Below are positions 35,911-47,000 of a DNA stretch of 64,000 nt, piece after piece. Made by a program: the position numbers and the translations under genes. Source of the stretch: Tethya wilhelma. Taxonomy: Eukaryota > Porifera > Demospongiae > Tethyida > Tethyidae. Numbering within the stretch: the first letter of the stretch is position 1; each line of letters begins with the position of its first letter. The notes under the pieces are model-generated. The model saw only the letters and a program-made list of their open reading frames with translations, was not told where the DNA came from and ran no database searches. The DNA is taken from NCBI GenBank assembly GCA_964030475.1, contig CAXIPT010000002.1, positions 5,854,161 through 5,918,160 of the forward strand, in the 5' to 3' direction.

Positions 35911-38127
35911 ACATCTCACTTGGAACAGGGTCAATGATGAATGCACTGTTGTTCAATACCAGATTAGAGTTGAGGGTGATTCGATGATACTCATAGATGG
36001 AACGAAAAACAACTGTATTGAAAAAAAGAAGAAAAGATTATTATTACCACAGATTGCTGCAAATACTGCATACAACAAGAGTTAGGTTTCAACAATTGCA
36101 GCCCTCAATGCATGACCACCCTGGCTCTAGTGGACAGAATCATTATGAGCAAGAGTTAGACAGAAAAATCAAATTAAGGAAATTTTTGAGATCTGTACAG
36201 TGTAGCTGGGATTGTATATGTCTCTGAATTCTAGCTGAATTCTCTTGCTACTGAGCTAGAACTTTAACTTGAATTTAGAGTTGCATCATGCCATTCCCAT
36301 GTACTCTTTATTAATTGCATACAATAGCTAGGTTACAAAGTTACCCCACGCCTGAGACACTTGTAGATTTTATTTCAGAGAATTGATACTATACAGGACT
36401 TATAAGAATTGCCAATAATAGAGTTAATGGTCTCTAGAACTGGTGGACTAGATTCAAGATTTGAAAAACATCATCCTTCATGAAAACTACGGGAAATGAG
36501 TTACAACAGTGTTACTAGTCCACTTACATCCTCCAGGCAATGGGTCATCAACGTAGAAGGAGTCCGCCAGTCCTACAGTCACTGGATGATCCTCATCATT
36601 AATGTCCCTTACAGGCAGAGGGATCTGTAGAGATTGTATAATATTATGTATGTGGTACATATAAATATTTACAGTAAGAAAAAAATTGTTAATTTTTCAG
36701 TTACTGTAAATCATGTGCAGAGGCTAGTACTTCTGGCATTCAAGTAATACATGTATTTATATATTTTTTTTTCTTTTTCTGAACATCAGTTAGGGCATTA
36801 TTTATTTTCTTGTAATAGTAGTGAATAAGTTGGTAAAGATCACCAAAATTGAAACCACGAATTTCCAAGCAATGATTTAAGCAAACATTTACAGTTACTG
36901 TAATTATATAATTGGATTATCTAGTGAATATTATGACATACATTTCTGTAGACAAAGTGGATGGTTCCATTCCGGAACAGAGATACTTGGAATGTGAATG
37001 GACCAGCTTCAACGTGATCGTGATTATGGACCTCATCCCACTGAACTGTGTAGCGCTCATCTGATGGTGTGTGTGTATAACAATCAAAATTATTTAAAAC
37101 CATAAGAAAAGGCAACTGTATAATAGTAATCAAAATAATAGTAATGATAAACTGTATCAAAGTAGATCAAAATATTTTAAAACAATTTTTTCTCATGCAC
37201 ATCTCATCAATAATCATTCTCTCACACAGTACATAGTGCAAAAATTTTAAAATGTATGGCACTCTTTACCGAATTGTTCAAAGTGGCGAAAATTTCCACA
37301 TGAAAATTAAACAAGTGAAAATTTATAGTGACGAAAATTTTTTCAATCTACGGTACATGTATATATGTACAAAGCTGTTAGTACTTACTGTTTCCATAGT
37401 ATAGGATCCTTGCAGTATCATTGACCCCAGGATTGAAGTCGGCCTGCAGGGGGGCTATGAACTGAGTGAGGTGTGGCTGGTCATGATAGTAGGTACCAGT
37501 GTACAGGAATCCTGAGGGAAGGAAAATACCGTATAGCTAAAATGTTCGAGGAATAAAATTTTCGTAGAAAGGCGCGATTGCCAAACTTTTCGCGATTTAA
37601 TTTTCGAGGATCGAGCAGCCCCACCCATATATTGCAATGTGATCCCGAAAATTTCACGGGTAAATTTAGCTATATACGGTAGGTCCAATTTACAGTGCTA
37701 CAGCTTATACAAACTATGGTAGATCGGGAAATCTATAGTACATACTATTACAGTCCATCTGGTTTGAGAATCCCACCGGAAGTGAAATAATGAACAAGCT
37801 AACTATTGACTGGTAAGGCGTAGAAAGCGTAGAAAGCTGGAAAGCAACCAAAAAAACAGGGAGAACAAGTGCTTTCCAATGGTGCTTGAAATTTTGAAAT
37901 CAGTTGGATAATAAGAAACTTATTTGATTTTTTCTACCAGCATTCTCAAACCATTTTTTTTTGAGACAATACTGAAATGAAAAGCTGCATTCAAACATTC
38001 TATTCAAACTCCCATATCAATAGATAATTAGCTACATACATATATACATGTACATACCTCCAGTGGTGATTCCAATTCTGTTGATGGTGTGTCCGTAGAA
38101 CTGGAAGTTGAATGTTAGATTATGTAC
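32571..38127 (-). CDS. PLXDC-type receptor, copy B, exons 4-13 only (5' exons missing)
   Basis: Paralogue of PLXDC-A, tail-to-tail with it. Exons in coding order: 38127-38058, 37511-37389, 37060-36942, 36624-36528, 36012-35920, 35582-35495, 35030-34970, 34418-34322, 33228-33071, 32657-32571. Lengths of exons 4-10 equal those of copy A exactly (70, 123, 119, 97, 93, 88, 61), and phases agree. The visible 330 residues cover FNFQFYGHTINRIG, the nidogen-like block, PSI domain (RCSDGIDRHRQEW), a shorter Thr/Pro stalk, a membrane helix, and a tail HRPKARTLNKTAAS. I see no stop or broken splice site. Exons 1-3 (signal peptide, N-terminal stretch, YYTSSFY block) are not found up to 44 kb; that space is filled with repeats. 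It is either a 5'-truncated pseudogene or a gene with a distant or novel start. Confidence 0.85.
33314..33516. mobile_element. MITE, TACCGTATAGC type
   Basis: Ends TACTGTATAGCGGGAAA and TTTCCTGCTATACGGTA are inverted repeats. The interior is AAAGTTT/CACGG-rich. It lies in the PLXDC-B intron before the membrane exon. The same termini recur at 37527-37681. Confidence 0.75.
34060..34290. mobile_element. MITE, related TACCATCTAGTGGGAAAG type
   Basis: TACCATCTAGTGGGAAAGTT and its approximate reverse complement (AACTTTCCCATTTGATGGTA) bound a 231-bp segment in a PLXDC-B intron. The arms are imperfect. Confidence 0.65.
35582..35650. repeat. (GT)n microsatellite, splice acceptor and 30-n gap
   Basis: On the minus strand the repeat ends CACACACAG directly before PLXDC-B exon 9. 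The gap 35621-35650 lies in the intron and removes no exon. Confidence 0.9.
35850..35908. repeat. (GT)n microsatellite
   Basis: About 30 GT units just 3' of PLXDC-B exon 8 on the minus strand. Confidence 0.95.
37527..37681. mobile_element. MITE, TACCGTATAGC type
   Basis: Ends TACCGTATAGCTAAA and TTTAGCTATATACGGTA form inverted repeats around an AAAATTTTCG-rich core, just upstream of PLXDC-B exon 5. Left-end fragments of the family also occur near 35082 (ACCGTATATAATGGGAAA) and 41920. Confidence 0.75.
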
Positions 38128-38466
38128 CTGTGTGTATATGTGCGCCCATTGTACAGTACAATGAAAGTTCAATGTAAAATAAACCATAACACATAGTACA
38201 TTAAAAGATTGTTTTTTTAAAGGGGTATGTAACAACGAAATCAGAACTGATACCAGTCCTTTATAAAGTAGGATATGTAACATATTATAATATGGCCAAA
38301 TGAAATCTAATGCAATTGCTTTAGCACAATATTACTTTCTACATAGAGTGCATGATATTCTCAACATAAAGCTAAAACCACCTCAAGAAAAATTAAGTCT
38401 CCTTGAGAAAGTACACGGTCTATACAGCTAATTAAGATTAAGAATGGTGTATATATATATAATATT

Positions 38467-38985
38467 CCCAGTACGGTAGTACTGGGTACATAGGAATGGC
38501 ACGGATGCCCAATTAGCGCAATAGAAATATTCACGCGAATAACTCTGCAAAAAACGAGCGCTTGGCACTATAAGGCTTCTAAAGCTTCATTTTAGCTCAT
38601 TCTCTTTCTAATGAGCCTAAAAACATGGCCTAAAACCATCGCTAAAGTACTTAACTAAATTATGCCAAACCTCCAATTTTCTCCATCTTCTTCTTCTTCT
38701 TCTTCTGCTTCTTCTATCTTGGCACGACTTTTCTCAGAGACCGCTCGCTTTCAGAAGCTGATTCATGAACGAATAAACTTGGTTTCTTTGTCTTCAGGTC
38801 CTTTTGGCATCGTTTTTGCACGTCTCCCGTTCAGTCACTAGATACAAGACAAAAAGCGCTTTCTCCGTATGGTAGCCATTAATTTCTACGCTCGTGAATA
38901 ATTCATTAGCTATGAGGGAAATCAAATTGACGACCCTTTTCCAGTTAGACAAGTGTGCGTTATTTGGAATCCGAATATTCACTGT
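38467..38985 (+). repeat. Interspersed repeat family A, copy 1
   Basis: Starts CCCAGTACGGTAGTACTGGG, a palindromic end, then TACATAGGAATGGCACGGATG. Shared landmarks with the other copies: AATGAGCCTAAAAACATGGCC, a CTT-rich run, TTTTCTCAGAGAC, CTAGATACAAGACAAAAAGC. No ORF; about 0.5 kb. Confidence 0.85.
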
Positions 38986-39277
38986 CTGTAGCCATAGATA
39001 ATAGCTAATACCTGAAGATTTCTGGTTGTGCTGAAGTCTTTGTAACCAGTTACCTTTCAGTCTTAAATATTTAGGTGAGTAGACTACTTTGTTACATAGT
39101 TGTCATTATAAGAAGATGAACAAAGCAAGTAAATTTTGTAAGATACAGCTCCAGCCTCCTGAGATAACTTGACATTAGTAAAGCTAGCTATAATAATGCT
39201 GATAGTGTACAAGTAACTACCATATACACACAAAGCTCAAATGTGATTAGTAGAATTATGAAAAAATGAGAACAAAC

Positions 39278-39548
39278 AAGTGAAAAAAACATTGGAAATG
39301 TAATGAGACATAGGAATGGCCAAATCGTAAAAAAGGAAACGAACAAGATGGAATGGCTGTTTGAGNGTGTGTGCAGAATCATTCCTGTGTGGGCTGCATT
39401 TAGTACTCTCTTCCCATGTTGAGTCCCTCATGTTGCCCATAGGAATAATTCTTTACACACTCAAACAGCCATTCCATCTTGTTCGCTTCCTTTTTTACGA
39501 TTTGGCCATTCCTATGTCTCATTACATTTCCAATGTTTTTTTCACTTG
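39278..39548. mobile_element. Foldback element family B, copy 1
   Basis: Arms 39278-39366 and 39460-39548 are near-perfect inverted repeats (CAAGTGAAAAAAACATTGG... and the reverse complement). An n at 39366 marks a seam at the arm-loop border. A half copy of the right arm follows at about 39603-39725. Confidence 0.85.
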
Positions 39549-40216
39549 TACGACTTATATATTGTTTTGTTGACCTGAGCAATTAAAGTTTGATACTTGG
39601 GACTCGACATGGGAAGAGTACTACATGCAGCCCACACAGAAACAGACATCTTGTTTACTTTCTTTTTTGATTTGGCCATTTGTATGTCTCATAACATTTC
39701 CAATGTTTTTTTTCACTTGTCAGTTACATGTTTTGCAAGTGCATTTCTCCACGTTCTATTTACATGCCAGGTACATAAAACCTTCTTTGTAGAGTTATCT
39801 GTACTCCATGCTTTCCAGTATATTGTATTGCATCATCTGACATAAAAATTGCTGGTTGAGAACTACTGTACAGAGCCTCAAGAAAGACAGTTATAGCTAC
39901 TTCTGTTTGTCTATTTGAAATGGCCCATACTACAGATAGTCCTTCACAGAATTCATTGATTACCAACACAGTGATCAGAAAATATAGGTACTGATTAGCA
40001 CCATGAGTAGCATTCATACAAATTGCTTTGTTAGCAAATTTCTTCATCATTTCACATTGGAACTCTGGATGTATGCAAAGAAGAATATCATCTGATCCTA
40101 GCCAACAACTCTTATCATGAACAAAAGAATAGGATTATGTCTATATCCTTTGTCAGTCAACTGTTTCTCCCAAATACTCAGACTAATTGCATGGATCTAA
40201 GCTATGTTTTTGGCGG

Positions 40217-40790
40217 TCTATTGAGCTAGACCCTCCTCCTTTGTCACATTGCACGCTCCGAGAGAGAGGGTCTAGCAAAGGTGAAGTTTAATGAGATTTC
40301 AATTGACCAATCGGATTCAACTACCCAGATTCTGGTTAGTAATTTACGTGTGGGTGGTAGTTTGCGCACGTGGAAATACACCGCGTGTTCTATCACAGAA
40401 GTATGCTAGTTATTGATGATTCCTGGAGCTTTTGTACCCAAAAAAGGCTTGAAAATAGTGTTAGATGTAAGCCTAAGCATGGCCCAAGGCATTTAACAAA
40501 GGTACAAAGAGACTGAGCAGCGCGTGTGGAACAGATTCTACCTGATTACCTGTCAGTCTATCAACTTCTACTCTGGACCTGTGGCTATCAAAGGCTATCT
40601 TTTGGTACTAGCGAGTGCTCTTCAGGCTGCAAGTCTATCTCGTTGTCCTGCTTGCCGTCTTTCTCTAAAATAGTGTGCATTGTTAACGCACATTTAATTC
40701 CGCGTTTTTGCTTTAAACGTGACCTTTGCTAGACCTTCTCTCTTGGCACATGCAACGTGACAAAGGAGGAGAGTCTAGCTTGATAGACTA
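40217..40790. mobile_element. TIR element family C, second copy, opposite orientation
   Basis: Same termini as 22286-23173 (TCTATTGAGCTAGACCCTCC... and ...GTCTAGCTTGATAGACTA), with the interior reverse-complemented relative to the first copy. It lacks the nested CAGGGGCGTAGC element. A clear target duplication is not visible. Confidence 0.8.
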
Positions 40791-41086
40791 TGCTTCAATA
40801 CTTCAATGTTCCAGTACGGCGAGCCTCATTAAAAACATAAAGAAACAAATTAATGCGGAAAATATCCAAAAACATAGCAACTGTCATGCCGTTGATTAAA
40901 CTGGAAATAACTAGGATACTCAAATTGAATGAACAACTTTAAACACCTAGGGTGCGCATGCTCATGAAGACTTTTGGTATTTTAATTTACATGTAATGGA
41001 CAACGTGGGATCGGAATTTTGTCAAGCTGAAGCAAAGAATTCTTGCTAAAAGAGCCAGGGACCGTTTTACAATTAAGCCCTGCATG

Positions 41087-41570
41087 TAGTACTGGGTACA
41101 CAGGAATGGCACGGATGGCCCATTAGCGCAATACAAATATTTACGCGAATAACTCTGCAAAAACTGAGCGCTTAGCACTAAAAAACTTCTAAAGCTACTA
41201 TTTAGCTCTTTCTCTTTCTAATGAGCCCAAAAACATGGCCTAACAACACAACAAACGCAAACATGCCAAACCTCCAATTTTCTCCATCTTCTTCTTATTC
41301 TTATTCTCCTTTTTCTATCTTGGCTCAACTTTTCTCAGGGACTATTCACTTTTAGAAGCTGATTCTTGAACAAACGAACTTGGTTTCTTCTGGTACAGTC
41401 GCTTTTGCCATCGGTTTTTAGCGCCTCTCATTGAGTAGCTAGATACAAGGCGAAAAGCGCCTCCTCCATATGGCCACCACACTCATGCTTAATTCATTAG
41501 CTTCCAGAAAATTTGAATTGATGACTCTTTCCACACACAAAAGTGTGCATTATTTGCACTGAAGTTGCCT
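41087..41570 (+). repeat. Interspersed repeat family A, copy 2
   Basis: Begins GTAGTACTGGGTACACAGGAATGG and follows copy 1 with scattered substitutions through the CTT-rich run and CTAGATACAAGGCGAAAAGC. Confidence 0.85.
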
Positions 41571-42318
41571 GGAACTATTTTGTGATACCTGGTTGCTCTT
41601 CTTAAGAGAAGAATCAGGACTTTGATTTCATAACATATAGAAAGACAAGTAAATCTTATGATACAGCTCCTGCCTCTAAATGTCTGAGATGTTTGTTTCA
41701 CTTCAGTATCAAGCAGGCTACACAACCATAGCTCCCAACTTTCAATAGCACCAATGCTGGTCATGGTTATTTTATACAAAACATGAGTACTGAACTGTCA
41801 TAATATTCGTGTCAGAGCCGGCTTCAACAACTACGTAGAACTTGATATTTTCAATAAATATATTCATTGGGTGTGCGCCATTTAATTTTCGTTGGTAATG
41901 GTCGTCCACGAAAATTTTTTAACAAAAAATTCCCGATATACGGTAAATTATTGCTCAAATAGCACTTACTGGCTAGTAGCTACTGAGATACAGGCTCACT
42001 AAACAAAAATACAGACGTAGTAAAACGAAGTTTGAGACTAAAAAACATCCTGAGAGAGCCAGCAAGCCTGAAGTGCTGAAGGTGAGTCCTAGGTTTAACT
42101 CTGCTGCCAGACCTGTACCTGTGTTGAGGGTTTTAGGGTCAGGTAGGCGGGTCAGCGGGTTTTACTAGGTAAATGCTGGTCTGACCCTTTGAGAGCTATG
42201 ACAACTTGTGACTTCAAGTACCAGCTCAGCAGCCCGCCGCTGGCTCAGTGAGTTTGGCTTGCCAGACTACTAGCTCAACTCAAATGTAATTTGTAGAAAT
42301 ATGGAAAAATGAGAATAA

Positions 42319-42592
42319 ACAAGTAAAAAAAAACATTGGAAATGTAATGAGACACAGGAATGACTAAATCGTAAAAAGAACGCAAACAAGATGGAATGGC
42401 TGTTAGATTGTGTAATAATTCTTCCTGTGGGCAAAATGAGAGACTCAATAAGGAGATTGTTAAATGCAGCCCATACAGGAAGAATTATGTACACACTCTA
42501 ACAGCCATTTCATCTTGTTTACGTTCTTTTTACGATTAATTTTAGTCATTCCTGTGTCTCATTACATTTCCAATGTTTTTTTTTTACTTGTA
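42319..42592. mobile_element. Foldback element family B, copy 2
   Basis: Arms around 42319-42410 and 42500-42592 match the arms of 39278-39548 (ACATTGGAAATGTAATGAGACA, AAGATGGAATGGCTGTT). The loop GCAGCCCA... TTAACAATCTCC is in the opposite orientation to copy 1. Confidence 0.8.
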
Positions 42593-42599
42593 AATATTG

Positions 42600-44078
42600 G
42601 TCAACCTAAACTAGATCAGTGAAGCACACTAGGCTTGCAAAGTAATTTTTCTGCTATACTTCCGTCTCGTTCCCAGGAGACTAGTCCTGACTCTCCGTGA
42701 TCAAGCAGCCCTGCTGATGCTGATCAGTTTGCTCAGGCTTGCCCCTCGATGTTTCCATCTGACTAGTAATAAGATGCTCTTTGTTAGGTATGTCACCATT
42801 AGCCCCGTTTACACGCCACTGACTTTTAAACTAGTTTAAAAGGATGCGCATTAATGCACATTGGCTTGTTTACATGTTTACCACAAACCGCCTACATTTT
42901 TGTGGCCTGTAAACATGAAACATTTGTGAGCATTAATTAGATTGAAAATTTTATCGAGTGGAAATAGCTTCAGTAGGCAAAAATGAAAGTCCAAACAGGT
43001 TTATTCTATGTAAAAATAGCTTTCCTGTTCTTCCTTGAGTGTTTCTTATGACAGAAATTATAATCCATCATTCTTTTGTTCGTGGATTGGAGTCTCAATT
43101 TAGGTACGTAAAAATGTGTAGTTATTTTAGTAGCTAAGTATCACTAGCTAGCTCTAATCCACTTCTCAATTCGGCTTGTACTGTTTATAAGTGAATCGGT
43201 TTAGTCTAAACTGCCTTCAAACCGTTTAAAACCACCTCCAGATGTGGATTAGCATAATGTGCATTGAAGCACACTGAAGCGAGCAGTCCCCTCCCATACT
43301 TACCAACCCTCACATAAGCCTGAAAAGCCATTTAACAATTATATACTGACACACATCACTGAGGACACTCAGTGTTAACGCTAAGTCACTATGTGGATCA
43401 CTGATCACTAAGAACACTGAGTACACTGCAGACATTGAGGACACTATAGTCACTGAGAACACTGTGCCGTGGAATCAAATGATATTCATGAAGCCAATGT
43501 ACTCTCCTTTATCCTCATGTCACCATTGAAACCATTCAGGTAACATGTCTTGTTTTCAGCCAGGAGGTTTAATAGAACTATAATAATTGTTACAATAAGA
43601 GTTTATACTGATCAAGCATGAACTGCTAGCAAGAGCAATTACGTCATCGAATTTTAATAACTTTTAATTAACCTCTGTAATTAATTCTACATATTTGTAG
43701 ATAATTAATCTCTTATAATTTATTTTATACATTTTTTTAAAGTTGCCACTTTTTTATTCACATAGGCGTATGGCAAAATTTGCCATACACCTATGTGTGA
43801 TCAGTACACAGTAGCCCTGTTGTATTATATGTGGTACAAAACTAAACTTGAAATATGATTGTCTAAAAAATTTTGCAGCTCAATCCAAGCAAGTTTTCTT
43901 GGGTGGGTGTGGCTGATGACGTCAAATGCAAGAGCTATATATATATATATACAAGCGCTAGCGTAAGCCTCGCTTCGCTAGGAACTTACAACAGGAACAA
44001 TCTGGTAAAGGTCGTCAATATTTCGAGGATCAATTAGAAGGTTGAAGGTAGAAGGTCATCCCCCCCTCTCTCGATGTC
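42600..44078. other. Intergenic spacer upstream of WRN
   Basis: No supported exon. It holds a perfect 19-bp-arm palindrome at about 43762-43799 (CACATAGGCGTATGGCAAA) and a TATATATATATA run about 130 bp before the WRN ATG that could serve as a TATA-like element. Confidence 0.4.
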
Positions 44079-47000
44079 ATGGAAGCTGAAAGCGATGCAG
44101 ACTCACTATCAAACTTTGATTTGCTACAATCTCTACGTGGTCTTAGTAGAAAACTCGATGCTTGTATAGAGAATGTATCCTGCACTACATGCATTGACTT
44201 TCTTTCTGAAAAGAATTTGATACTCAGAAAGACTGTAACAGAGCTTCACTTAGAGTGTCTGAGAGTAGGAGAAAAATTGGACAAGTTTTTGAAGTTTTTG
44301 CATCAACATAAGGTGTGTAAGTTTAGATATTTGATATTATAAAAAATATTGCTGCATTGCATTGAGGGTTGATAGGAATAATAATAAGCTTACACCACCA
44401 GTGGTAGATCCAGGGAGGATCCAAGGATGCAAAGTAACCTGCCTTTCAGTAAGCAAGAATATGCAGATTACTAATTTAGTATCTATTTACCACCAAATGC
44501 TCAAAAATTTCACTAAGTACAACTCTTATGAAAGATTATTCAGTTTCTATACCTGCCTCTTTCTAGCCATTTTTTGACATATTAGCCTATAGTTTTGGAA
44601 AGCTTTCAAAGGTGCAAAGCTAAAACCAAAAGTGGGCTGGGCTAGGACAAATTTTTTTGCACATGTTCTCTTTGGAACCCTCTTTTCATAATCCTGCTTC
44701 TGCAAATGGCCACCTGGTATAATTCCATGGTTTTCCTGGTATCTATCATCATAGCTAATTGACAGTGTACACAAGAACAGGTCCATGAACTGAAGGGGGG
44801 AGAGAGATACCCACACTAGATAGGGAGCATCTGTAAATAAACCAATGGCCAATGAAGAGTATTTGCAAAGGTTCAGTTGCATTCTTCAGCTCCAGTCCGG
44901 AAGCTGACTGTCTTTGAAGAAATCAATATTTAACGGGGCAAAGGGCAAAGGTGATGTAACTGGGGTAATTCTGACAACCAAAATGACATGTCATTAAGCA
45001 TAAGTACAAGTATTCATAGATTCAGCAGGATGATATAATGGTTCTCAAGAAGATTTTGTCTAACACATAACCTGGACCAAACTAATCAACACCCACACAT
45101 GTTGTACTCATGCAAACAACTCAACTTTTGTCTTATTTGTAGCTCTACTTTGAATAGTTTACAAGGGGTACCAGCTCCCATATGCACTCTACTAGGAGCC
45201 ACAATTGCGATCCTGTTAAAATGCTGTGGACAGAGCTGAATTTTGGCAACTTGACCTTGGACCTCACTTTTACATGCTACTAATTTCATAAAATGACAAA
45301 TTACATTAATGCTGCAAGGCTAGGATACTGCTGGGAATGTCTGTTTACTGTGCATTGCATTCCATTTGCAATCAATTTGTCTTGTGATCACCAACCATTT
45401 CATGTTTAGCATTTATAGTTTTTTTATAGAGAGCATTTATGTGAAATCTGAAGTTTAATCCTGCTCTTGTTATGTGAAACTTATTGTCTAAATTTGAGTT
45501 ATCTTGTTCTTAGTATTATATTCTGCATCCCCAGGATTTGTAAGATTTAAGTTGTGACATCTCATTCCCACAAGGGTTGTACAGTTGTTTGTCGCAGGCT
45601 TTTTTTGTTCCTGAGAAAAAATCATCGCTAATTAAAAGTATGTACCACACAAAAAATGCAAACCTCTATTTTTTTCAGCTTTTATCTTATTTCAAATACA
45701 CTGAGGTTACAAGGCTGATTAGTATAGTAATTATGTGATGTTCTGAAAGTCCAGTAGCCTCGGACAATCTCAAAGTACTGCATTTAATTTGTACCTGCAT
45801 AGCAGCATCATCAGAATAATCATAGAGAAGACTACATGTATGTGGTGTCATAATTGTGCTCAGGTGTCCAGCAATAAAGTGTAGTGTATAATTATGTGAG
45901 TGCGCAATTTTTATTCATTTGAAAATTAATATTGTATGTTTGACATTTTTCTCAATTTCTCGTTGATTTTAGACTGATCTGCAATTGGACGTGGATGATG
46001 TGTACAGGTCATCTGCAGTGTGTACCAATCCTAGTAAGCTCAACGATAGTGACTGCTTTTTTGTAAATTACTATAACACCATTTAGTACACATGCATGGC
46101 AATGTATGAGATATAACTAATTGTAGTATTTCCTCACAGGCATTGATAATGACTCCAAGTTTGTGTGTGCATTATCAGAAAAACAACAAGCTGATAAAGA
46201 TCTACTATCTGATAATGGTCAGCCTCTTTGTGGTATATCTGTGCTGATAAGTATACATTTGAATGCAGGCTGTTACATATAATAATCATCATACATATCC
46301 ATATCTAGCCAGTATTTTGAAGTTATATGTTCCATGTGCATCAAGAAAAACAAGTTGATCATTGCATCTGTTGTCCTAATTGCTATTGCTACCCTTTCTT
46401 TTTTCATCATCAAATAAAAATAAGAATTGAAAATGCATTTTGGTACAGTATGACACTTTTTTGTCGTTTGTACTGCTTACATTGTTTTCATGAAACAAAT
46501 ACACTCACAAACTGGCTGCAGTATCTCTCTCTATACATACTGAGAGGCCGAAAGTAAACAATATAGATCTGAGTGATACAGAAAGTAATTTGGTCGATAG
46601 AGAGGACTCCACTGATGTGAAGACAATGGTGGAAGTAGCTAAAGATAACAGTACTGAGGACCTGTTTGATGCCAGAGTGATAGGTACGTAAGACATTTAC
46701 TTTAGATCTCTTATATAGATCGAAATTATTTTATGAGCAATATCTACTTCACAAGTAGAAACACTCTAAAAAGATAAGTGTCAATGTCATTCACACAGTT
46801 TTATTTAGGAATTAATTAATGCACATTTCTATTTAAATATCTAATGATTAATCTGTCTAATTGCATCCAACTGACAATGGCTTAGTTATCAAGAGTAGCT
46901 ATATTATCTCTTGAATTTCTCTCCTTGCTTAAAATCTACTTGTCTATTCTGTGAAGTACTAGTCCTGATTTATTGACAACTCAGACTTCAAGCTTGAATG

